Source: Phallusia mammillata
Taxonomy: Eukaryota; Chordata; Ascidiacea; Phlebobranchia; Ascidiidae
NCBI GenBank assembly: GCA_003260075.1
Contig: QLIY01000077.1
Location: 1-64,000 of the forward strand
Reading direction: 5' to 3'
Length of the DNA: 64,000 nt
Shown: positions 10,146 to 19,600 of the stretch, in pieces
Layout: each line of letters starts with the position of its first letter
How positions within the stretch are numbered: position 1 is the first letter of the stretch
The notes under the pieces: generated by a model
The model's database searches: none
What the model was told of the DNA's origin: nothing
What the model saw: only the letters and a program-made list of their open reading frames with translations
Made by a program: the position numbers and the translations under genes

Positions 10146-11631
10146 AAAATAATCTCAAATCTAATGTTGAACTTGATATTGTGATGAAAATGAAGTTTTA
10201 ACTTTAAATCAACTTCGCTTGCCTGAAACGTTATTCACTTTCACATTACAACAATGACATACTTCCAGTTGTATTTACTGACTTTGTAAGACCTCCTCGA
10301 CTAGCCCCACTCGTGTTTACTTACAATGTGCCATACCTCACTTTCTTGTGAACCCCAGACACTTCACTGTGTTGCTTTAGTGTGTTTAGTTTTTTTGCTT
10401 CATAACGTTTCAACGTTGCGCAGCAACTTTGTGATTGTTTTTAGTGCAATTGGGTTTTTACGTTTTCTTTTAACAAGTAAAAAGAACTCAAGTAAACCTA
10501 AGTGTCAGAATAAATGTCAGTACATAAAACAACTCTATTTATTCATCATTTTTTCACGATGTTCGAACCCAAGGCACTTCCGCGAACAAATCAAGTTATG
10601 TTTTGTCTGTTTGTGGGTCAAGCGCTCTGGACCATTCCACCAAGATCCTGCCGAAATACAAAATTTAAACCATGGATGCACTGCAGTGCGTCCCGAAACT
10701 AAGCGTCATTGCACCCTTTCGGCCGTTAGTAAATATATTCAAGACGCCAAGCAAACTCATCAAAAGCAAGTTGGAAACGTTTTCATATCGGGCACTTCTA
10801 ACATTAAAGCTGCTGTTGGCTGAAGTTTAACAAATATGGATTAAATAATAAACATTGGTCACTGGCGCAAAGGTTGTAGCCAGCCTGTTATTCGTCTGGA
10901 GCAGCTAAAGGCCTTAGTTAAGAGAGCATCTTTTCTGCTCATTATTTCGTACTTGATTCGGATAAAGTCAACACGATTTATCACAAGGGGCGCCCAATTT
11001 AGTAAAGCAAAAAAGAAAACATATTTAACTGAACACGATTCTAAGCAGTAACTTTAGATCGACAATGTTTAAATTATTCGGAACAATATAGCCTACTTTT
11101 CTATACCAACGAATTGACCGCCAAAAGCTTACAGCCATATATCTTCTGAAGCACATATTAACAACCCATTTATTTATACATAACACAAAGGTCATTGTAC
11201 CTATGAGTATGGTTTATGTCATGTTTTATATTTTTTATATTTGGCATTCTAAAATATCTTGCTGGTCACTATAACTATAAAACATTTTTGTTGTAAACTA
11301 TTGCCCCAGGTTAAAATACCACGTTGTCACTATTCTTTTATTACCATCAGTTCCAACCTATAACGCTTCTTTAAGTTATCTTGATCAAACGCTCCGTTTG
11401 TTGAATATTAGAATAACAGTAAGGGTTTATTTGCAGTCGTTGTTTTTGTACATCAATAGAATTACATTACAGAGGTTGATTTATTTGAATCTTAGTGCAG
11501 CAAAGTTTCATTATACGTTGCATGCTGGTCTCATACCGCAATCTAACTCGAATCTTCCTAATTTGCTTGTTGCAAGATCTATAGCAGCAACGGCCACAGT
11601 TTAAATTCTAAACGTTCTAAATGCTCTAATC
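10146..11631. other. Intergenic AT-rich stretch
   Basis: Contains the 3' flank of the acetyltransferase gene (an AATAAA at about 10847 is the first clear polyadenylation hexamer), a SINE fragment at 10559-10645, and otherwise unrecognised AT-rich DNA. The frames at 10326-10823 run through the SINE and are not believable genes. Confidence 0.4.
10559..10645 (-). repeat. tRNA-derived SINE fragment, second copy
   Basis: Minus-strand A box TGGTGGAATGG (10632-10642) and B box GGGTTCGAAC (10561-10570), with the order and spacing of the copy at 7780-7930 and shared words between them (for example 'ccattc..cca.g.tc.tgcc'). Diverged, without a recognisable tRNA fold. Confidence 0.45.
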
Positions 11632-11963
11632 CAGTGGTTCTCGACCTATTAGGTTTGCGGACCGGTAAACTTTCAAAACAAATTTTGCGGACCGGTGGGC
11701 TTTCAAAATCAACCCAAAATGTAATCACGACAAGGAATATGCAATTCACAAGAAGTATGAAAATTCAATTTAATGAGAAGTTTGCTGCTGTCTGTTTGAT
11801 ATCATACGTGTTAAACGCAGTTCTAATGAAGTTTCTGCAAGGAAGTAGAGCGTTGACTTCCACACGATTTCTTTGCCTTCAACATCTTGCATTTTGCAAT
11901 TGAGAAATAAAGTTGTAATATAATTGGCGGACCGACCGGTGCCGGTCCGGTTGAGAACCACTG
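11632..11963. mobile_element. hAT-type MITE with perfect 8-bp target duplication
   Basis: The ends are CAGTGGTTCTCGACC and, inverted, CAGTGGTTCTCAACC. It is flanked by CTCTAATC at 11624-11631 and again at 11964-11971, a perfect 8-bp duplication as made by hAT transposases. Its 332 bp include subterminal 'gcggaccggt' repeats; no transposase is encoded. The intact duplication suggests a fairly recent insertion. Confidence 0.88.
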
Positions 11964-12168
11964 CTCTAATCTTCGCCATGTTGTGACAATGAGATGACGC
12001 AAAAAGTTTTTTGCACGCTTGCCTTGGGTTAGATGGGCGCTTTGTAAAGTTTTGCACTGAATTGAGAATACGGAAACTCTCAACATTTGGTATTGGCTTG
12101 GCTAAAAGATCAGTTTGCAAAAACGGTTATATTTAAGAAATATGATTCACTATCCGCAGGAGTTGGGA

Positions 12169-12240
12169 GCCTGTGTAGCTCAGTTGGTGGAGCGCGAACC
12201 TCGAAAGGCAACTCTCATGGGTTCGAATCCCACTGAGGTT
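12169..12240 (+). repeat. tRNA-like sequence / SINE head
   Basis: A 72-nt, tRNA-sized stretch with a textbook A box TAGCTCAGTTGG (12176-12187), a paired D stem GCTC/GAGC and B box GGTTCGAATCCC (12220-12231). The anticodon stem does not form and the acceptor stem pairs poorly, so it is unlikely to be a working tRNA. A tRNA pseudogene or the 5' head of a tRNA-derived SINE is the best reading. Confidence 0.5.
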
Positions 12241-12503
12241 TAGATTTTTCTAGCCTATGCCTTGTCATGTGTGGAAATGCTTAGTTAGGCTACTGACTGA
12301 TTTGGCATTACGGCTTTAATAGGCTTGACCGTACTATAACTATCCTACGCAAAATGTTTACAAGGGTGGTGCATTTTTACATCTATAAATCTAGCTCTAC
12401 TAGTTTGGATAGGTTTACCCTAGCGCAACGGAATAAGACTTCTCTTCTGTAGGCGTGCGTTATTTATTATGCAACCGGAAAAAAATAACTGAGCTTTTTG
12501 CAC

Positions 12504-13106
12504 ATGCTGCGCCGTTTAGCATTGTTGGGTGTTCTACTGGCTGGACTTGTGGCCTATTGGCTGCCGGATTACATTGATCAGGAAGACGAAATGGCTCAAG
12601 CAAGTGCTCCAGAAACAATTTATGGTTTCACCTTAAATGACATTGACGGAAACGCTGTTTCGTTGTCGAAATACGAAGGCAACGTGTGTTTGATCACCAA
12701 TGTTGCATCACAATGAGGTTTAACCGATAACAATTACTCACAATTTCCTTTGTTGCTTGAAAAGTACTCACAGAAGGGTTTTCGGATCCTTGCTTTTCCT
12801 TGCAACCAATTTAATGCTCAAGAACCAGGAACCAGCGAAGAAATTAAAGATTTTGTCTTCAACAAGAAAAAAGCAAAGTTAGATTTATTTCAGAAAACTC
12901 AAGTGAATGGAAATGAAGCACATGCGCTTTTCAAATACCTAAAGTCACATGAAAAAGGATCCGGTTTTCTTACAAATTCTATCAAATGGAATTTCAGCAA
13001 GTTTTTGATTGATCGAAAAGGGCATCTTCGTAATCGCTATGCACCTACAACCAAACCACTGGATATCGCAAAGGACATTGAAGCCCTCCTTAAGGAGTCC
13101 GCATAA
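12504..13106 (+). CDS. GPX4: Phospholipid-hydroperoxide glutathione peroxidase (GPX4-type selenoprotein)
   Basis: Intronless 200-residue protein read through an in-frame TGA at codon 71 (12714-12716), which lies in the family's catalytic motif NVASQ-U-GLT and therefore encodes selenocysteine. The catalytic tetrad is complete: Sec71, Gln106 (NAQEPG), Trp162 and Asn163 (KWNF). The subunit-interface loop of tetrameric GPXs is absent, as in monomeric GPX4, which reduces lipid hydroperoxides with glutathione. Residues 1-24 (RR then a long Leu/Val/Ala stretch) form a signal peptide or membrane anchor, so secretory or mitochondrial targeting is likely. The ATG at 12504 starts this leader; Met31 would start a leaderless form. 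Vertebrate GPX4 genes have several introns, so this copy may derive from an mRNA, yet it keeps its TGA and a candidate SECIS. AATAAA hexamers lie at 13172 and 13246. The family call is very secure. Confidence 0.93.
12714..12716 (+). other. In-frame TGA selenocysteine codon
   Basis: TGA interrupts the peroxidase frame exactly at the catalytic position where family members have Sec or Cys. Both sides are in the same frame, and similarity continues at once (GLT...). It is not a nonsense mutation. Confidence 0.9.
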
Positions 13107-13355
13107 TCTCTGTTTCTTTTGTTGCCAAATAACCTAATCATATGCAGTTGTTTAATTTGTGTAACTCCTACAATAAAATGGATATCTTTTTAAAAAACTT
13201 TTTTTACACTGCTCATTTACATGTCAAGTAACAATTAGTAGGGCCAATAAATCTACCTTATAGTTCATTCTATTTCTCAAAAGGCAGTATGTTTTTGTGT
13301 TTCTGATTATGTTAGGTGTATCTAATCTCAGGATATATAAACAGCATTGCATTTG

Positions 13356-13421
13356 CAAAATGCTTGATTATGATGGTGCATTTGTAAACATTTTGTATGG
13401 AAAATGTACTGGAATCATTTG
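13356..13421 (+). promoter_or_regulatory. Candidate SECIS element of the GPX4-type gene
   Basis: ATGA at 13370-13373 faces GAAT (13412-13415, read GGAAT with its 5' neighbour), forming the tandem G.A/A.G quartet of eukaryotic SECIS elements. Above it lie two wobble pairs and an 8-bp helix (13376-13383 with 13402-13409), about 10 bp in all. The apical loop begins GTAAAC, giving the conserved unpaired A's, and can form a small ACA/TGT mini-stem as in form 2. Below, AAATG (13358-13362) pairs with CATTT (13416-13420). It lies 264 nt past the stop. Two AATAAA hexamers come earlier, so the longer 3' UTR must be used. No other ATGA was found between the stop and here. Confidence 0.55.
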
Positions 13422-13596
13422 TTGTTATTCTGCTGCTTACAGTAGGTTTGTGAGTACACCAACTGTATGGCTTCAGAAATAACAACAAACCAAGTGTTTG
13501 TGCTAATGCTGTTGAGTTCAATGCAAGTTCAATAACAATTGTGTTTTTATGTATACAGGATTTTGCAGTATATGCAATCTAGTTGTATTGAATCAA

Positions 13597-13666
13597 ATGG
13601 AAATACCTGCACCAACACCAGAACGCATTGAAGCATTCAAAAAGTTGTTGAAAGAGCCACTAAATG
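13597..13666 (+). CDS. MOSPD2-like exon 1 (start codon)
   Basis: ATG at 13597 (A at -3) opens MEIPAPTPERIEAFKKLL; the donor follows AATG/gtaata, phase 1. Two acceptor-like sites lie just upstream (tatacag and ttttgcag, ending 13559 and 13568), compatible with a 5' UTR intron or spliced-leader trans-splicing. Confidence 0.75.
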
Positions 13667-16600
13667 GTAATAACCTATTGTTTTTGCATTAAATTTAAAT
13701 GAATAAACAATGCATATTTATTAAATGCAACGGCAACAGACTTCCTAAGCTTTCTTTGTATTTTTTGACTATATTTAAATTTCTATAACTTTGTTTTCCT
13801 GTCAACTTAACCCACTAGCACAGATACCATAGGTATATAAATGTTATGTTACTTTTTAAACTTAGAACACTCGCATAAGTTCTATACATCTGCAAATGTG
13901 TGTAATAAAGGTCTTGTTTTTGCAGAAGTAAAAGCTTCTATTGACCCAAGAGACCATGATCGCATTCTCAATGATAGCTCCTACACATCATTGTTTTTAA
14001 GATGGTCTAAGAACGACCAAGATGCTGTTAATCTGGCTGTCAAATGTTTGAAATGGAGAAAAGAGAATGCTGTGAATGGTAACAACTAGCAAGTATGATG
14101 TGCTAGGAAATTTGTCTGATTGCATATGGCTGGTTAAAGTTGATATTCTTGAAAGCGTTATACTTCCTTAACTGGCATACAAGATTGATGTGTGCCAGCA
14201 CAAAGCATATAAAACAACCTTAATAGGATATCCCCTCTGTATGCTATTAAATAACAATGATTAAGAGTGCATTAAGCAATCATCCAATTTATATTTTCAG
14301 ATCTTACAGTAGAAAATATTGGTGAAGATACATTTAAGAAAGGGTACATATTTCTTCTTGGCAGAGATCTGGCTGGAAACAGAGTGTGTAAGTATAAACA
14401 TATCTATTAAAAATGATGTTGTAAAAAAGCAGGTTAAATAAAACAGGTTGCTATTGCCTAACCTGTAGTCCACTTGATCATCATGTGACTAAAGTAATAA
14501 ACAATAGACTTACTTCATATGTTAATGTTGTATGCAAATGTGACTTACAACTTATGAGTGTGTATCCCTGCTTGGGCTAACCAACCTGTCCTTGCAACCA
14601 ATGTTCTCTCCAATATTAAATATCTTTCAATATTTACAAGCTCCATGTGTACACTGAGAACCATTATAAGCAATTAGATGTGCACTCAATTTGCAGTTAG
14701 TGTTAAATGTTTTACAAAATGATCATAGATTATTTGTGCACTGTAAACATGCATGCAATGTACAACTTAAAGTGAGAGTTGCTTATTACCATTAGAAATC
14801 TACAATTGCAAAAAACAAATGACAGTGTTGGCATAAGATATAGCTAAACCCCCCCCCCAACATGCATGCAATGTACAACTTAAAGTGAGAGTTGCTTATT
14901 ACCATTCGAAATCTACAATTGCAAAAACAAATGACAGTGTTGGCATAAGATTCAATCTGTTTAAATAGTTCAAATGAGAACCGGCAAAATGCAGAAGAAG
15001 GACAAGGAAGCAAACACAAAGCTTTTCATCTTCTGGTTGGAGCGAATCCAACGGCAAGAACCAGGAAAACGAGTAACTTTTATCATGGACACAACTGGAA
15101 GCGGGTTAACAAACAGCGATATGGGATTCGTTAAGTTCGTCATCGAATGTTTCACTTCTTATTTTCCATGCATGTTAGGTAAGATTCATCATGATTTCTT
15201 ATTTGTCATGCCCATTTGAGTTGAGTTAATTTGCCAGGTGACAACAAATCAAAGCAAACTTTTTACCAAGCCGGAAATACTTACTTACTATGAGAGCATG
15301 TTACTAAAAATTCACTATGGACATACATATTTTTTTTAACCCCCCCCCCTAATTTGCCAGGTGACAACAAATCAAAGCAAACTTTTTACCAAGCCGGGAA
15401 TACTTACTTACTATGACAGCATGTTACTAAAAATTCACTATGGACATACATATTTTTTTTTTAAAAAGCTTGTGCCAAAAAGGTGGTAGTGAAACAATGT
15501 TATATTGGCATGGCATGCTTTCATGGTACCTTTAGAAATTTAAATTGCAGTTTGCATGTATAGGCATGTGCAATATTTTGAAAAAAACATTTGGGTTATA
15601 TAATAGACTTAGAACATCCCGTATTTACCTAAAGCCTAACTAATGCATGATTTTAATTTCTCATCATCTCTAAATTAATTGAGATAAACATCAGTGTGCA
15701 TAAGTTACATCAAATAACTCTGGCAGAAATATAATACCCAATGATCAACACAACCTAACACATGCCATGGACTTAACAAGACATCATGTAAAACATTTTT
15801 GAAGCGGAAATAGGAAGTATACGCTGATGGGAACCATTGCCACTATGGGTTCCAGAGTCTAGAGTAGAAAATATTAGCTGTACAAAATAATGTGAACTGC
15901 TGTGTGTGATTACATGAATGTGCAAACAGGATTACAAAAGAAAAACATGGCATTTCATAGCAACCTTCAGTTGATGTTTGCTATATTATTTGCTTGAACT
16001 AATCTTAAACCATGTTCATGCAAAACCCAAATCGTGGCATAAAGGGCTTGTTCTCTAGAGTCTAGACCACAACGCTTTGTTTAAAACAAATGCCAAGTTT
16101 GTTGCAAAAATACACAGAATTTTACGCTCTTTATTGTGAACAGGGGCACTGGTTTTCAGGGGGTCACGAACTGTAAAAAGGTAAACAACCTTTGGTCGGG
16201 TGGTTGACTGCACATCTCTCGTCAGCGTTTTTAGGCGGAAACCCTTTAGTTTTGCTGTTTGGTTCTAAGCATTCAGTTAGACGCAAACTTTATACGCCGA
16301 ACTCTGTCCTGTTAAAACATCTTTAAACCTCCATGCAATGACAAACGGCCCCTTTGTGCACAAATACATCAAGGTAGATTCGTGATATTAGTTTTTGCTC
16401 ACGGGTTTAAAACGTGCCAAAAGATAAGGCAAGAATGCAGTAAGGAAAACTTAATTTTTCCGGTTTGTATAAACGTTCGATGACTCGTCTGGCTTGCAAA
16501 TGCTGTCGTTTATGTTTTAACCCGCTTTACAATGTAGGGCACGAAAAATTAGTTACACTTTAAAATTATGGACATCGACGTTCAACTCTTTATAGCCACG

Positions 16601-19600
16601 CATGCTCGATACATAACTTAACTTTGTAAACCAAAAAATACCGAGCAGTACATTTGGTGAAATGAAGTGGGTTTAACTGGCAATGTCCGGTTGTGGATAA
16701 ACTAAGGCATGCTACTATAGTAGATATTCGCAAAGTTGCAAAACGTGTTTGACTGCAAGAACCTTAGTTCAGATAATGGCAGATTGCCAACTGATCCGCT
16801 AACATCAGGAACTCGATTGTTTGTGCGTTGAACATTAACCAATGTTAAATGTAATTCGTGTGCACACTCTAAATTATAACGAAATTTTGATGGTCGTATC
16901 CGTACCCAACAGTGAATCAACTGTGCCACATGCAAGTTAAACTGTTTTGTATCAAATTTTTAAAGAAACGTCAAACTAAATCGAAGTACGTCAGGAACCT
17001 TAGAGGCGCCATAGCAAATCGTTTTAAGTTTTTAAACGCTAAATTTTTGATTGGGAATAAATCAAATGGCTTCAATCAGCAGACACATAAACATTGACAG
17101 TTAATTTCAAGGCCTTGTGCTTACAAAACGTAAATGTTACAGTCCGGTAGAAACTTTGCCATGTTTTCTACTAATGTATTGTAAAAATGTGGCTCAAGGA
17201 CATGTCGAGGAAACTGCTTTTCGACAATCTTTTACCTGAAAGTGCGGAATGTGGTAACAAACACAACTTTGTTTGGCGCATTGTGACGTAACAGGCATAC
17301 AGCTAAGCGGTTGTTTGTTGTGTCAACTATTGCGGTGGTGTTTGGTTAACCATAAAGTAAACAAATGCATTGCACATTGGCAACTATGTAGTCTTACTGT
17401 CTGTTCAATCTGCCCCATAACTTCAGTTTAAAAGCGTGTTTGAGGTGCATCGCTATTAACCTAGTGTACAATTAAAACTCACTCAGATTCAAACCTAACC
17501 AAGGTACCTTGTGAACATTTCAGTACGAACCGTTGTGTACAACCTTCCGTCGATTCTCAACGCTATGTGGAAGCTGGTGAGTAAAATGTTATCCAAAGAG
17601 CAAAGTGACGCCACTGTGCTTTGTGGTCGAAGCGAAATCAATAAGCCCCCCCCCCTGTGTACAACCTTCCGTCGATTCTCAACGCTATGTGGAAGCTGGT
17701 GAGCAAAATGTTATCCAAAGAGCAAAGTGACGCCACCGTACTTTGTGGTCGAAGCGAAATCAATAAATATGTTGACGACGACAATCTGCCAGAATCTATG
17801 GGTGGACAAGTAAGTCAGCGTGTGTTTTTTTCTTTTTGCATTACTTGCACGTTTTGTGGAGTCATGTATCCCGTGATACCATGACTTTTAAACTAAATGT
17901 CAATTCTGTTTTGCATGATTTCCTAAGCTATGCAGTTTAATGGCCCAACGTATTACAATAGAACGAACAGTCCGAACCTACATTTTCTCCGGAGATAATA
18001 TGCAACAAACATAAGCAGTTTTTAAGAAACAAATGGGTACGGCCAGTAGTGTATCGTTACAACCATTGGCATCATTCAAACTTAAAACTTAGTTACATAG
18101 CCTTATTTACCATTAAAACTTAATTCGTAAAAAAGTTGAAAACATAAAGTTATCAGATCGTGTTTAAAAAGTTTTAATACGGTGTTTCGGGTTGATATTT
18201 TTCGGAAAGTCTTTACCACAGCCGTTTCACAATAATTTAAAACCCAACCCAATGTTTGCATATAGCGCATTGGAGGTTAAAACCTTAAAAAGGGAAACAT
18301 ACTGCGTTTAACTACTAATGAACCATAAATATAAACCCTGACTACAACGACATTGTATTAACATGAAACGTGTCATAACTTTTTGCTCCCTGATTCAGTA
18401 AACCCTGTTTGAAATCGTTTGAACTCTTTAAAAGGGCATCGATATAACGAAAAAATGTTTTCAAAATGCATTCCCCCCCCCCGGAAAGTCTTTACCACAG
18501 CCGTTTCACAATAATTTAAAACCCAACCCACTGTTCACATATAGCGCATTGGAGGTTAGAGCCTTAAAACAGGAAACATACTGCGTTCAACTATTAATGA
18601 ACCATAAATATGAACTCCCCCCCCCCACGACTTTGAGGTTGTAATACAGACAGAACGATTCCATTCTATAAAATTCCTTCCCAAGCGCAAGTGTAAGTGA
18701 AAATGTCATAACAGAGTGAAACAGACTACAGAAATCAGCCTGTTAAAAGGGTGGTGACTGACGAATCTGTCTTTATCTGTTAAATATTCAAAATATACTC
18801 AAGAAGAGCGGCAGACGATCAGCGTCATGTGAAATCTTTTAAAGCGCATTTTGAATTTTAAACATGACATTGCACTATTTTAGCCTATAACACATTACGT
18901 AACTACCTGTGGTCACCCCCCCCCCACGACTTTGAGGTTGTAATACAGACAGAACGATTCCATTCTATAAAATCCCTTCGCAAGCGCAAGTGTAAGTGAA
19001 AATGTCATAACAGAGTAAAACAGACTACAGAAATCAGCCTGTTAAAAGGGTGGTGACTGACGGATCTAAATATTCAAAATATACTCAAGAAGAGCGGAAG
19101 ACGATCAGCGTCGTGTGAAATCTTTTAAAGCGCATTTTGAATTTCAAACAACACATTGCACTATTTTAGCCTATAACACATTACGTAACTACCTATGGTG
19201 GCACACACACCCCTAGCAACAAACCAGCAAATACTCCAACAACATTATCTCAAATTCCACACACATTGACAGTAGCAAATTAACAAGTACACGTTTCGAG
19301 TGCTATTGTCATGAAATCCAAAAACTTCCGTTCTAAATCAATACCCAAGTTGTTTTACCACTTTAAAAACACCTGGAAACAATTTAAAACCGCCCTCGCA
19401 ACACCTGGGAAACGCCAACCTCTCTATTCTACTTTTTGAAATCGTGGTATCGAATTCAAGGGGTGTCAAACCCCAAAGTTACTCCCCCTAAAATCGTGTT
19501 GCAATGGTGTATGTGATTGTATTTCAAAATTCGTAGGTCATGTGTTTATTTCGAAATGACACGAATATGTACATTTCTAGAAACCTTTCTTAGTATTGTA

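Noticed and set aside
12169..12240. A functional tRNA gene
   Set aside because: A and B boxes are good but the anticodon and acceptor stems do not form.
12498..12716. A 72-codon frame ending at TGA, as if a truncated peroxidase or pseudogene
   Set aside because: The TGA is at the catalytic selenocysteine position and the protein continues in the same frame with full similarity.
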